NCBI RefSeq assembly: GCF_016653615.1
Contig: NZ_CP067393.1
Location: 2,123,673-2,187,672 of the forward strand
DNA: 64,000 nucleotides
Reading direction: 5' to 3'
Source of the DNA: Entomomonas asaccharolytica
Lineage (GTDB): Bacteria > Pseudomonadota > Gammaproteobacteria > Pseudomonadales > Pseudomonadaceae
The position numbers and the translations under genes were made by a program. Below the pieces are notes generated by a model. The model was not told the DNA's origin. It saw nothing but the letters and a program-made list of their open reading frames with translations, and made no database searches. Of the stretch, positions 35,515-44,739 are shown in pieces (the stretch's first letter is position 1; the number at the start of each line of letters is the position of its first letter).

Positions 35515-36081
35515 ATGAACAATCAAGAAAACACACCCATAACAACCCATAACCATTTCAACCTAACTGCACGCATACTGCACTGGCTAATGGCTGTTAT
35601 GATTTTAGCAATGCTATTTATTGGGGTAGGTATGATGTCCTCCCTACATTACCGACTATGGCTGATTAATCTACATCGACCACTAGGCATAGCCATTTTA
35701 TTACTGGTAATCGTTCGTCTTATCAACCGCCTACGCAATCCGCCACCTCCACTACCTGCCAGTCTTCCACAATGGCAAGTATTGGCCGCCAAGGGATCAC
35801 ATATACTGCTGTACTTATTAATGTTTGCACTTCCCCTGATTGGTTGGGTAATGCTCTCCGCAGCAGGCTACCCCATTGTACTCTTTAAAGGCTTTAACCT
35901 GCCTGCAATTGCCCCCACAAGCCCCGTATTATACGCATGGCTACGTGATGCACACAGCATACTGGCTTGGCTACTATTCGTGGTGGTAATAGGTCATCTT
36001 TCAGCGGCCTTAATGCATGCCTTAATCTATCGTGATGGCGTTTTTTCAAGCATGGCAAAAGGTAGCAACCAACAAGAGTAA
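35515..36081 (+). CDS. Cytochrome b561
   Basis: 188 residues with four membrane segments and His residues in LHWLMAVMI, LHRPLGIAI, RDAHSILAW and VIGHLSAALMH that bind two b hemes. It is likely the electron donor for the SrpA-like peroxidase in the same operon (AGGAGGTCAAATG joins them). A hairpin follows at 36119. Confidence 0.93.
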   Translation: MNNQENTPITTHNHFNLTARILHWLMAVMILAMLFIGVGMMSSLHYRLWLINLHRPLGIAILLLVIVRLINRLRNPPPPLPASLPQWQVLAAKGSHILLYLLMFALPLIGWVMLSAAGYPIVLFKGFNLPAIAPTSPVLYAWLRDAHSILAWLLFVVVIGHLSAALMHALIYRDGVFSSMAKGSNQQE

Positions 36082-36116
36082 CGTTAATACACCAGCTTGT
36101 TATTAAAACCATATAA

Positions 36117-36139
36117 AAGGGCGACACTGAGTCGCCCTT
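36117..36139 (+). terminator. Terminator after cytochrome b561
   Basis: GGGCGAC (36119-36125) pairs with GTCGCCC (36131-36137) around ACTGA; AA and TT flank it. The T run is short. Confidence 0.7.
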
Positions 36140-36208
36140 AATAATCTATATACTTACCAACTACTAAAAGTGATTGTTAGCACCCACTTTCAAATTACAT
36201 TTTACTTA

Positions 36209-36937
36209 TTATTCACTGTAATTATTAATTACGATATAAGAATCACCTATCGACTGTAAAACAATTCCTGCATCCTTTGTATAATAAGAATACTTAATCT
36301 CACCCCTTCTATTACCAAAAGAAAGCTGTGACTTAACCCTTAAAACATCCTCTACCTTCTTACCATTAGGTAAAATCAGCGTACCCTCACCTACTACCTC
36401 ACCAACCACCTGCGTTTTTGCCTTATCGCCAGAACCATTATTGCAATTGAGCACAATATTATATTTTTTACCATAAAAAATAGGATATTGCGTATCCTCT
36501 ACCACATCACAATCACTAATACTTTCATTCTTTTTGCCTGCAACGGTCACTTGTCCCAACAGAACACCAGGGGTTTTATAATAATAAATTTTCGCTTTAT
36601 CACCACCCGAATCATTGCTAGAAACTAAACAATCCTTAGCTTGCGGGAAAGAATCCTGATAAGGCGTATCCTTACAATCCACCGCTTCAGTTGAGATTTT
36701 TATCACCTTTGGTGTGTGTAAATCCAACTTAGAAAAATCCCAAACCACCCCTTTACCAGTGGCAAACAGATTAAAGTTATACCTATTTTGTAACCCATAA
36801 AAATGAGTGGTAGTAAGCTTTAAATCACTTTTTTGAGTATCCTCTAAAGTAATTTGCAAAGCTGGCGCCACCTCTGCAACACTAACTAACGATACAAAAC
36901 TTAATAACACCAAACCAACAATCTTATCTTTTGCCAT
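36209..36937 (-). CDS. Secreted hypothetical protein
   Basis: 242 residues from ATG 36937; a TTG-started frame to 36955 is less likely. A signal peptide ends near VSVAE. The rest is a beta-rich domain with C-D pairs (VDCKDTPYQ, AKDCLVSSN, SDCDVVEDTQ, LNCNNGSG) and GEVVGEGTLILPNGKKVEDVLRVK, which looks like a stand-alone periplasmic or surface domain. No family recognised. It faces the cytochrome operon. Confidence 0.65.
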   Translation of the reverse strand: MAKDKIVGLVLLSFVSLVSVAEVAPALQITLEDTQKSDLKLTTTHFYGLQNRYNFNLFATGKGVVWDFSKLDLHTPKVIKISTEAVDCKDTPYQDSFPQAKDCLVSSNDSGGDKAKIYYYKTPGVLLGQVTVAGKKNESISDCDVVEDTQYPIFYGKKYNIVLNCNNGSGDKAKTQVVGEVVGEGTLILPNGKKVEDVLRVKSQLSFGNRRGEIKYSYYTKDAGIVLQSIGDSYIVINNYSE

Positions 36938-37110
36938 AAATAAACCATTCTCCAAAACTTACTACTCATTAACACCCTAGTAAACCATAACTATATCTAA
37001 ACTACCAATAATCTATACTAAAAAAGCCTGTTAGTCTCCAGAAAAATAACTCTATTCTCTGGCTAAATAGTACTATGTTAAATCGAATATGCTTAATAGT
37101 CCTTATACAA

Positions 37111-37725
37111 GGGCGTATTTGTAGTGATACACAATGAATATTGGACGAAATAGAACTGTTTAAAGAGCTGGCGCTAGAACAAAACTGCCTCTACCAACCA
37201 CGTTCCTTTGCAGATGACTATACCCGTATCCACTATTTTCGTGGCGCGAATGTGCAACCAGACTATAGCCTTTACCCTACAGAAGGGTCACAAGTGATTA
37301 TGATGGCAGGTCTACCAGCCAGTGGTAAAAATCATTGGGTAGCTAACCACTACCCTGAACTACCTGTGGCCTCCTACGATGATGCAAGGGAAAAACTAGG
37401 GCTAAAATATGGACAAAATGAAGGTATGGCAGCACACTATGTGCTAGATAATGTAAGAGCATGGCTAAGGGCAAAACAGCCCTTTATTTGGAATGCCACA
37501 CACCTTACCCGTGAGGTAAGGCAAAAAGCATTAGACTTGCTTTATGCTTATCATGCCAATGTGCGTATAGTCTATTTAGAACATCCTGAAAAGGAACTCT
37601 ATAAACGCAATAGCAAACGAGACACCAGTCTCACCAACAAAAAAATCCAAAGCATGTTCTACAAATGGGAAGTACCCCTTCCCACCGAAGCACAACAAGT
37701 GGATTATATTATTAACCATTTATAA
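37111..37725 (+). pseudogene. Truncated P-loop kinase (polynucleotide kinase-like) with in-frame TGA
   Basis: From TTG 37141 the frame reads DEIELFKELALEQNCLYQP, FADDYTRIHYF, a Walker A GLPASGKNHW near residue 60, FIWNATHLTR and IVYLEHP, ending in a PLPTEAQQVDYIINHL tail. This is the C-terminal kinase half of a larger bacterial protein that normally carries an HD-type phosphohydrolase half in front. The same frame continues upstream through a TGA at 37135 into GRICSDTQ, a motif expected before ELF in full-length relatives. The upstream half is otherwise absent, so a pseudogene is favoured over a new short kinase. Confidence 0.72.
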
Positions 37726-37728
37726 AAA

Positions 37729-37753
37729 AACCACCCATTATTGGGTGGTTTTC
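37729..37753. terminator. Bidirectional intrinsic terminator
   Basis: AACCACCCA (37729-37737) pairs with TGGGTGGTT (37742-37750) around TTAT, with A and T runs on either side. Confidence 0.85.
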
Positions 37754-37835
37754 TCATTACTTAACTAACATCTTTCAGGCACTAATAAAAATAATCCTAA
37801 TAATAGGAATTTATAGTATTTTAGTAACAATAAAG

Positions 37836-38240
37836 TTAGTCCTTAGCCTCTTGCTCAATAGATGGATTTACTTTAAGAATAAAGGTTTTATCAAAAAAAC
37901 AAATTGGAGGACCAGAACCACCGCCATGAAGATGAATAGTTATCTCTCCTTGCTTTTTTGGTATTCCAGAAATTTCTATCCCTCTATACCATCCTAAATT
38001 GTCATCTGTAAGTCGCCTTATAGTTAACCCTGAATTTTCTGGTATTATTTGCCAATTAATACTATTTTCAGTATTCATCACTCCCCCTACTATTTCAATT
38101 TCTTGTAAATAAGGTTGATTAAGAGTAGCATTAGAGAGTTCCTCTATACTAAATTTTGATTTACAAGGAAAAATCTGAAAACAGCCTGAGATTAATAAAA
38201 ATAATCCTAATGATAGGATTTTAAAGTATTTTTGTAACAA
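37836..38240 (-). CDS. Lipoprotein, candidate immunity protein for the adjacent effector
   Basis: The start is a TTG at 38240 with GGAGG five bases upstream, overlapping the end of the effector gene by 20 bases. A lipobox LISGC (Cys near residue 20) predicts an outer- or inner-membrane lipoprotein. The mature part of about 114 residues is beta-rich (LQEIEIVGG, INWQIIPENSGLTIRRL, EISGIPKKQGEITIHLHGG). Small periplasmic lipoproteins encoded right after an envelope-acting effector commonly give immunity; here the role is inferred from position only. Confidence 0.65.
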   Translation of the reverse strand: MLQKYFKILSLGLFLLISGCFQIFPCKSKFSIEELSNATLNQPYLQEIEIVGGVMNTENSINWQIIPENSGLTIRRLTDDNLGWYRGIEISGIPKKQGEITIHLHGGGSGPPICFFDKTFILKVNPSIEQEAKD

Positions 38241-39456
38241 CGAAGCCTCCAAACATATGCTCTAATACGTCATCTAATGTTAGCTCTGGTCGAATATAAT
38301 TTTCCTCTACTTTTCCCCAAGAAAAAGCTTTTAATTTAACTTTTTCAGTTAGTGGTGTAGCTTCAGTAATTTCTTCACCATCTAATAAAGTGATTTTACT
38401 TTCCCACACTACCCAATGGTCTTTTGATGGTTTTATATAACCATTTTCATTATATGCACCAAACATCCCAGAACCAATTAAAACAACTACATGGTAATTT
38501 GCTTTATCTGCATAAAGATTTAAATCCAGAAGATGTTTTAACTTAGCATGATTAAGTCCAAAAGGTGTCCATAACATCGTATTATCAAAAACACAGTTAG
38601 CGCCTACTTTTTCAAACCATGATTTTGCCGCTGATACCATGGTTATCCCTGCTAATCCCTCAAAAACAAAGCCTGTTCTTGCTTTGTAACTCATTATTGT
38701 GTTTTCAGTATCCCTTAAACTCGCTAAGGTTATCCAATCTAAACCTGATATACCTAATCTATATATTCCATTTGGATACCTACAGCCATCACTAGGCTTA
38801 ATGGTTAAATTGCCTATTTGTACATTACCATAGTGCCATAAATCTTTAACTACTTGTTTATAAATATCAGGTTGATCTTTTAGTAAACAATAAAAAAACG
38901 CTGCTGCTCCACAAAGTGAGGTTCTTTGTTGATGCGGATAATTAAACCCCATTAATCTATCTTGCAATTGTTGTTCTATCTTATCTTTACTAAAAGGGTC
39001 TTTATCTGTGCCCTCTTTATGTAATTGATCTTCAAAGGGTCTTTTTTGAGCCGTTATTTTAACGACCGTAGTATTAATTTCATGGTTAGCATACTGTGGT
39101 TTACTAACACCTTTGGTTTCAAAGTAACGAATATTCTCTATTTTGTTATCAGATAAGGTAGGTGGATTTTCTAAAGAGTAGACTTTGGTTTGTGGTGTAT
39201 CAAAAACGGGTGAATAGCCCTCACTGCTTTTGCGATAAAGCATAAAATACATTACAAAATGCTGATCTTTGCTAGGGTCTATAGCTAATGATTTATGGAG
39301 TTGTGTTTTATAATCTGCCTGCAAAGAGGTAATAGGTGTTTGATGTAGGGCATAGCGAGGAATATCATTGACTGTTTTATAAACCTCTAATTGATACCCT
39401 AAATCCTCTACTGAGGCATTGGATTGTATTTGAAATTGTATGGTATAAATTGCCAT
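38221..39456 (-). CDS. Papain-fold protein, candidate envelope-acting T6SS effector
   Basis: 411 residues. A beta-rich N-terminal domain (about 1-100) is followed by a domain with QRTSLCGAAAFFYCLL (Cys182) and KDHWVVWES (His347), a Cys...His pair in the order and context of papain/NlpC-like hydrolases. No signal peptide is present. Proteins with the SLCGAAxFFY and DHWVVWE elements occur beside type VI secretion genes in pseudomonads, from memory. A lipoprotein gene overlaps its end and a C4-like RNA with a 46-residue ORF lies in front. AAGGATAATCAA precedes ATG 39456. Confidence 0.7.
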   Translation of the reverse strand: MAIYTIQFQIQSNASVEDLGYQLEVYKTVNDIPRYALHQTPITSLQADYKTQLHKSLAIDPSKDQHFVMYFMLYRKSSEGYSPVFDTPQTKVYSLENPPTLSDNKIENIRYFETKGVSKPQYANHEINTTVVKITAQKRPFEDQLHKEGTDKDPFSKDKIEQQLQDRLMGFNYPHQQRTSLCGAAAFFYCLLKDQPDIYKQVVKDLWHYGNVQIGNLTIKPSDGCRYPNGIYRLGISGLDWITLASLRDTENTIMSYKARTGFVFEGLAGITMVSAAKSWFEKVGANCVFDNTMLWTPFGLNHAKLKHLLDLNLYADKANYHVVVLIGSGMFGAYNENGYIKPSKDHWVVWESKITLLDGEEITEATPLTEKVKLKAFSWGKVEENYIRPELTLDDVLEHMFGGFVVTKIL

Positions 39457-39477
39457 TTGATTATCCTTAATCTTATC

Positions 39478-39618
39478 TCAGTTAATTGATTTATTTATTA
39501 AAACTAAATACTGAAAAAGTAAAATAGCAAACCTATATTCGCTATTTAAGGTATATCTATTATCAATAATGGCTTGTAGTTCAAAATAAGGGTGTACTGG
39601 ATTACTATTGCTGTTCAT
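39478..39618 (-). CDS. Small 46-residue ORF behind the second C4-like RNA
   Basis: ATG 39618 has AAGGA nine bases upstream, better than the in-frame alternative at 39660. The 46-residue peptide is partly hydrophobic at its end (FAILLFQYLVLI), so it could be membrane-associated. It lies 53 bases downstream of the RNA element and 21 bases before the effector gene. No family recognised. Confidence 0.5.
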   Translation of the reverse strand: MNSNSNPVHPYFELQAIIDNRYTLNSEYRFAILLFQYLVLINKSIN

Positions 39619-39670
39619 GGCTTTAATCCTTTTGATTAGTTTAGCCCCTAATAACAGCATAAATAATGGG

Positions 39671-39744
39671 GGCGGGCTATAAGCGGGTTGGTCGACCGAA
39701 AGAGACTAACGGCACGCTTGAAAGCGTCCCACTCATAGCCCGCC
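39671..39744 (-). ncRNA. C4-antisense-like structured RNA, second copy
   Basis: On the minus strand GGCGGGCTAT (39744-39735) pairs perfectly with ATAGCCCGCC (39680-39671), enclosing two hairpins: ACGCTT/AAGCGT (39714-39727) and GTTGGTC/GACTAAC region (39687-39710). The core GGGAC-hairpin-GTGCCGTTAG...GGTCGACC-ACCCG aligns with the plus-strand element at 1075-1131 (GGGAC-hairpin-GTGCCGATTAG...GGTCGG-ACCCCG). It precedes the 46-residue ORF and the effector gene. Family identity as C4 antisense RNA is inferred. Confidence 0.6.
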
Positions 39745-40051
39745 ATAGAACTACGTACAACAAAGTGTGAACAAATACACTAAATTGTATCTATGACGGT
39801 ATAGTCTCTTGTAATGAGCGACCAAGCCCATACCCTATTAATTCAAATAGGGCGCATTAATTAAACATCACATCAAACTAAAAAACAAGCCTTTAATCAT
39901 CCCTGATTATGTATTGTTGTAAGTGGTGACCTAAAGTATTTAAGCTAGGCTGAGGCTAACGATCCTTATATAAAGTTAACTAAGCTATCCAGTGATTACT
40001 TACCTATAAAAACCATCTTACTAACGATGGTTTTTATAATTCACCCTACTA
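39745..40051. other. Region upstream of the C4-like RNA
   Basis: No ORF. A 7-bp stem (CCCTATT 39833-39839 with AATAGGG 39846-39852) may belong to the leader of the minus-strand transcript. A bidirectional terminator is at 40008-40035. Confidence 0.4.
40008..40035. terminator. Bidirectional intrinsic terminator
   Basis: AAAAACCATC (40008-40017) pairs with GATGGTTTTT (40026-40035); the A and T flanks suit both strands. It follows the isochorismatase gene. Confidence 0.8.
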
Positions 40052-40573
40052 TTAATTTAAAACCTCTGTACTTTGCACCATAGGCACAATATCGCCAAAA
40101 CCAGCTAATGCAAATAAATGGACATGTTGTGCTTCTGCGGTACAACAATCCGCTAGCACACTCACCTTATACTGTTTAGCAAATTCTGAAATAGCCGTTA
40201 ACCCTACACAATTAGAGGTTTGCATACCACAAATCAATAACTCGGTAGCCCCTAACTTATCCACTACCTCATTTAAATTAGTTTTCCTAAATGAATCCGC
40301 CCTTGTTTTAGTTACAATCGTGGCATCAGGTACTGCTTTTAATAATTCAGGGTGAATTTCAGCCCCATAGGTATCCTTAATAAATAAATCAGCGCCACTA
40401 TTTTCAGGCGATATATGCTGCACCAGAATAATAGGGATATTTGCTTGTTTAGCTTTTTTTACCACGTTTAAAATACTTTGTAATGCCCCATTGGCATTCC
40501 ATAAAGGAACTACACCACCGGGAAAATAATCATTTTGAACATCAATAATAATCAGTGCCTTATTGTTACTCAT
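40052..40573 (-). CDS. Isochorismatase-family cysteine hydrolase (nicotinamidase-like)
   Basis: 173 residues: the catalytic Asp11 (LIIIDVQNDYF), a Lys in TIVTKTRADSF and the nucleophilic Cys in LLICGMQTSNCVG complete the family triad. Substrate unknown; nicotinamide or small amides are typical. It is divergent from an HxlR regulator 151 bases away, which probably controls it. AGGTGAAAG precedes the ATG. Confidence 0.92.
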   Translation of the reverse strand: MSNNKALIIIDVQNDYFPGGVVPLWNANGALQSILNVVKKAKQANIPIILVQHISPENSGADLFIKDTYGAEIHPELLKAVPDATIVTKTRADSFRKTNLNEVVDKLGATELLICGMQTSNCVGLTAISEFAKQYKVSVLADCCTAEAQHVHLFALAGFGDIVPMVQSTEVLN

Positions 40574-40724
40574 AGCCTTTCACCTCTATACTTATAAAAT
40601 TTCATTATTTAATAACGCTAAAACAATACTTACTTTGTTATTGTTTTGGTTTATTCTAGCTATAAATATCAATCCCACAAGAATGCACTTTTTTGTAATA
40701 TAGTACCCAAAAGGATACTAAACA

Positions 40725-41099
40725 ATGTCAAAAACCTCTAAAAAATCAAATACTAACAATATATTACCAATGGATCACACACCATTAGCCGCTACAATTA
40801 ATTTAATAGGTGGTAAATATAAATCACTTATTCTGTGGAAATTAACCAATGGTTTGCTACGTTTTTCAGAACTGCGTAGAGAAATCCCTTGTGCTACACC
40901 GAAAATGCTTACTCAGCAACTACGCGAACTCGAAACAGATGGCTTAATAAATAGAAAAGTCTACCCTGTAGTTCCCCCCAAGGTAGAGTACTCCCTCACT
41001 ACTCTTGGCAAAAGTTTAAAACCCGTTTTAGATACCATGTATATATGGGGAACTGACTACCTATCTAACAAAGGAATAGAGAACAAAAACACACTATAA
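40725..41099 (+). CDS. HxlR-family transcriptional regulator
   Basis: 124 residues with the HxlR winged helix: LIGGKYKSLILWKL, RFSELRREIPCATPKMLTQQLRELE and DGLINRKVYP. The single Cys in IPCATP could sense redox or aldehyde stress as in some relatives. It is divergent from the cysteine hydrolase and ends in a strong terminator. Confidence 0.93.
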   Translation: MSKTSKKSNTNNILPMDHTPLAATINLIGGKYKSLILWKLTNGLLRFSELRREIPCATPKMLTQQLRELETDGLINRKVYPVVPPKVEYSLTTLGKSLKPVLDTMYIWGTDYLSNKGIENKNTL

Positions 41100-41135
41100 A
41101 TTTACTTGATAATTGATTTAAACAACCTAAAAAAA

Positions 41136-41157
41136 AGCCTCTATTGAGAGGCTTTTT
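41136..41157 (+). terminator. Intrinsic terminator
   Basis: AGCCTCT (41136-41142) pairs with AGAGGCT (41147-41153), followed by five T; A run before it suits the minus-strand gene too. Confidence 0.85.
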
Positions 41158-41180
41158 ATTTACAACTTATCTATTTACTA

Positions 41181-42176
41181 TTAATTTTGCTTTTTCAAAA
41201 TAGGACTATATTCCACAGGTACCCATGTATAGCCATTATCATTAGCTCTAACATGCCCCAATCCCGGGAAAGGCAAATGCGCACCAGCTACCCATAATTT
41301 ATTTTTAGCTGCATAAGCCAAAATCTTTTTACGGCTAGTAACTGCTTGCTCACTATCAGAATCATATTCTATTGCCACTTCTGGTCTTGCAAACTGCAGA
41401 GCATGACTATGAACTATATCGCCCCAAATTAATAAACTATTGCCTTTTGAGGTAACTAAATAAGACATATGGCCAGGAGTATGACCAGGTGACGCCATTA
41501 ACTGTATTTCATTAATGGGTAATCTATCAGTAAAAGTTTTAAACTTGTTAGCAGCTTGATAGGGTGCAACTGCTTGTTGTGCCATTTTAAATACAGCTTT
41601 ACCCGCTTCTGGCGCTTGTTCTTCTGATTTTTTACTTAACCAATAACCCGCTTCTGCTTGAGCAACATATAAAGTGGCATTAGTAAAAATTCTTTTACCA
41701 TCCTTAGTAATACCACAGGCATGATCAGGATGAAGATGGGTTAATAACACCGTATCTACTTGCTCAGGGGTATAACCTGCGGCTCTTAAATTATTTTCAA
41801 TAGAGCCTAATGTATCCCCAAAACAACTTTCAGCACCTGCATCAATCAAAATCAAATGCTTATTTGTATGCACTAAAAAAGCATTTACAGCAGTTTGTAC
41901 ACCATTACTATCATTAACATACATTGCTTGAAAAAGTTTATTTACATCGTTAGCGGTAATGCCTTTTAATAGTTTACTCTCGATCTGTACATAACCATCA
42001 TACAAAGCCGTTATTTCATAATCTCCTAACATCATTCGATAATAGCCTGCCACCTGTGTCTGCTGCTGTACGGGCAACTTTTCCTCTGCTAAAACAGTGT
42101 TAGCTGAAAAAGCTAAAGCAGCTCCTAATAGGCTTCTCGCAAGAATATTGATCAATGGTTTTTTTAGTGCGGCCAT
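41181..42176 (-). CDS. Secreted MBL-fold hydrolase
   Basis: 331 residues with a signal peptide ending near VLAEE. The metal-binding THLHPDHACG, AGAESCFG and SPGHTPGHMSY motifs are those of metallo-beta-lactamase-fold hydrolases of the lactonase/N-acyl-homoserine lactonase-like group. The reaction cannot be fixed from sequence. AAGGAAGTGAGCGA precedes the ATG. Confidence 0.88.
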   Translation of the reverse strand: MAALKKPLINILARSLLGAALAFSANTVLAEEKLPVQQQTQVAGYYRMMLGDYEITALYDGYVQIESKLLKGITANDVNKLFQAMYVNDSNGVQTAVNAFLVHTNKHLILIDAGAESCFGDTLGSIENNLRAAGYTPEQVDTVLLTHLHPDHACGITKDGKRIFTNATLYVAQAEAGYWLSKKSEEQAPEAGKAVFKMAQQAVAPYQAANKFKTFTDRLPINEIQLMASPGHTPGHMSYLVTSKGNSLLIWGDIVHSHALQFARPEVAIEYDSDSEQAVTSRKKILAYAAKNKLWVAGAHLPFPGLGHVRANDNGYTWVPVEYSPILKKQN

Positions 42177-42294
42177 TCGCTCACTTCCTTATAATTGTTT
42201 GTTAAAAAATAATAACCATCCTGCTAGCTTCACAAAAATTTGTCAAGCAATGGCTTTTGTAATTAATAATTAATTAATACAAAGGCATAACTAT

Positions 42295-42675
42295 TTATTG
42301 GGCTGTTTGCTTTTCTTCCATTAAATCAAGATTGCCCTTCTCATAAGCCTCTATATCTTCTGCTGTCAAACACTGATAGGTATAAGCCACAACATAACGC
42401 TTACAGTTTTGCTCTGTACCCTCACCGCACTTAATATCATAATCTGATTTTAAAGTGGCTGATTTGTAGCTCCAACGTTGACATTGAATAACAACCTCTC
42501 TCATGGCTCGTTCATGATTTACTATTGGAATAATATCAGAATCATAGTCAAAGCCCATAAAGACTTGACCTTTAGCCTTATCAGTACCCACCACACTAAG
42601 ATCTTTATAAACAGTGGTTGTTACACAAGCAGTAAGTCCCCCTAACACCATTATTAATAATAACTGCTTTATCAA
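42295..42675 (-). CDS. Small lipoprotein
   Basis: A TTG at 42675 with AAGGAG seven bases upstream gives a lipoprotein signal with lipobox LTACV. The mature part has four more Cys in CQRW, KCGEGTEQNCKRY and YQC, likely in disulfides. Not recognised. Cotranscribed with the gene at 42723, 47 bases upstream. Confidence 0.65.
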   Translation of the reverse strand: MIKQLLLIMVLGGLTACVTTTVYKDLSVVGTDKAKGQVFMGFDYDSDIIPIVNHERAMREVVIQCQRWSYKSATLKSDYDIKCGEGTEQNCKRYVVAYTYQCLTAEDIEAYEKGNLDLMEEKQTAQ

Positions 42676-42722
42676 TCCTTTTCTCCTTAAACACTCACTG
42701 CTTATCAAACAATCATCGTTAC

Positions 42723-43031
42723 TTAACGCTGTGGTACACCTGTTCTGATATTACCTGATGTGCCACCTGTGGTATTAGCCCTAGGCAATGGTTTAGCAAT
42801 GCCATCAACTGTGCCAATAGGCGCTTGCTTAACATTACCACTATAAGCTTTACCTTGCGTATCGTAAACCTTACCGGTTGGTAATTTATCATAAACACTA
42901 CCATCACTACCATAGACTCGGCCACTCGGTTTTTTCTCATAAGTAACCCCTGGCTTTTCCACTGGCTGTGCCCAACTATAAACAGTTACTAAAAACAGTG
43001 CGGCTAACCATAACTTATTCGTCACCTTCAT
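42723..43031 (-). CDS. Small secreted protein with short repeats
   Basis: 102 residues with a signal peptide (ending near SWAQ). The middle has near-repeats: PSGRVYGSDGSVY and PTGKVYDTQGKAY, each with a G(R/K)VY..(D/Q)G pattern. AAGGGAG precedes the ATG. Unknown function. Confidence 0.65.
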   Translation of the reverse strand: MKVTNKLWLAALFLVTVYSWAQPVEKPGVTYEKKPSGRVYGSDGSVYDKLPTGKVYDTQGKAYSGNVKQAPIGTVDGIAKPLPRANTTGGTSGNIRTGVPQR

Positions 43032-43225
43032 CAGCTACTCCCTTCATTTTTTACTACTTTTTTATTAGACCATAATTTCATAAGATTGTTTTAAATCAAT
43101 TATTATAATTACTTAAACTCATTATAGCTAAAAATTATATTGGTATAATTTGAAATCAATTGAATGTCTATTATAATGACCTAAAATGCAGTTAAATATC
43201 CACATATCAGAGAGAGGAACATATT

Positions 43226-44623
43226 TTGATTGCAGCGGCCAATCTCCCTAACTACAAACTAGTTAGCACGCTTCTAGTATTACCTATACTCATCATTGCT
43301 ATTATTTTATGGCAGTATCCACACTCTATTCAAGATGTTGTAGAGAAATCTCCTGTAGAAACACTACTAACAATTCATATGAATTATGGCGAAATAATTC
43401 AGGCTTCAACCACGGAAAATCTCAAAGCCATTATTAGCCAAGAGGGTCTCAATATGCTTGCTACTTACTGTGCACTGTTTCTTAGCTTTTTTATTTTGTT
43501 AATAGGCGGTATTGGTTTACTTCTTGACCACAGTATTCAAAATAGAAAACAACTTAAATCCAATAAACAACTTTATAACAGCCTGTATTTAGCAAAGCTG
43601 TTATTTCCTATTATTTTAGTCTTATTGTCTAGTGGTTCTATACTGCTTTTGGCGTGTTTACTGACAATTTTTTTAGCAAAATATGTCAGCAGCATTTTTG
43701 CACTCACCTTATTTGCCATCATGGTCATTATTATCATTTCTTTATCATGGAAAATTTTTAAAAGCTGTACCGAAAAAACAGATGAAGAAACCCTTAACCT
43801 GATAGGAATTAATTTAACCAAAGCAGAAGCCCCTGAACTATGGCAGTTTGTTCAATCCATAGCGGATAAAGGACAACTACGTATGCCAGACTATATTGTG
43901 ATAGGTATGAATCACTGCTTCTTTGTTACCGAATCACCGATCAGTTTTTGGAATGGCAAAAGCCTTTCAGGTGGCGCAACCCTCTACTTATCTATTCCCT
44001 ATATGCACTATATGAGTGAATCAGATGTCGCTGCTATTATCGGCCATGAGTTAGCACACTTTACCTATGATGATATCCAATATACCCATCACTTTTTTAC
44101 TATTTCTAAACGCTTAATAAGAAATACCAAGGCTATCAATCTACAACCGCTCGCACATAATACCAATGTATGGGATTGGTTATATAGCATACTCACCTAC
44201 CCTACTTTGGTTTTTGCTGAACATTTTCTAGACAGTTATCATGAAACCGTGCAGCAATGGAAGCGTTGTCGAGAGGCAAATGCTGATAAGATTGGCTCCA
44301 ATGCTTCCTCTACCAAAAAAATGGCACAAGCAATGTTACGTGTTGCCATCATAACACCCGCCATTGAATATATTATTGAAGAATTTTGGTTTGCTGGCGG
44401 TAAAAAAGAAAGTGTACTTAATAGTATTCAACAACTGATTAATCGTCACGGTCTACCTGACCCCTTAATGTTGCTACAAAGTATCCAAAGCCATCCGTTG
44501 GATAATCACCCAACATTACAGAGACGACTAGAGTTGTTAAATATAAAACTAACTGACTCAATGTTAGAAGAAGCTTGCAATACTCAACATAGTGATTTAC
44601 TAAAACAACTTAAACTTATTTAA
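43226..44623 (+). CDS. M48-family membrane metallopeptidase
   Basis: TTG at 43226 with AGAGGA eight bases upstream gives 465 residues. Two N-terminal and two central membrane segments precede the zinc site HELAH (274-278, IIGHELAHFTYDD) and a downstream CREANADKIG Glu. M48 peptidases of this kind act in envelope stress or protein quality control. Start codon choice is not certain but the spacing is good. Confidence 0.85.
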   Translation: MIAAANLPNYKLVSTLLVLPILIIAIILWQYPHSIQDVVEKSPVETLLTIHMNYGEIIQASTTENLKAIISQEGLNMLATYCALFLSFFILLIGGIGLLLDHSIQNRKQLKSNKQLYNSLYLAKLLFPIILVLLSSGSILLLACLLTIFLAKYVSSIFALTLFAIMVIIIISLSWKIFKSCTEKTDEETLNLIGINLTKAEAPELWQFVQSIADKGQLRMPDYIVIGMNHCFFVTESPISFWNGKSLSGGATLYLSIPYMHYMSESDVAAIIGHELAHFTYDDIQYTHHFFTISKRLIRNTKAINLQPLAHNTNVWDWLYSILTYPTLVFAEHFLDSYHETVQQWKRCREANADKIGSNASSTKKMAQAMLRVAIITPAIEYIIEEFWFAGGKKESVLNSIQQLINRHGLPDPLMLLQSIQSHPLDNHPTLQRRLELLNIKLTDSMLEEACNTQHSDLLKQLKLI

Positions 44624-44739
44624 TCTTCAGCTACTGTAATAGGAGCTAGATCACATTGTTAAGTTTTTGATTAAACAAGCATAAATAATTTATGTAATAA
44701 TTCTAAGAAATTGATGATGACAGCAACACCTATTTCATA

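Noticed and set aside
39671-39744. Retron msr-msd or riboswitch
   Set aside because: No reverse transcriptase gene is nearby, and the shared core with the 1 kb element fits a C4-like three-way junction better.
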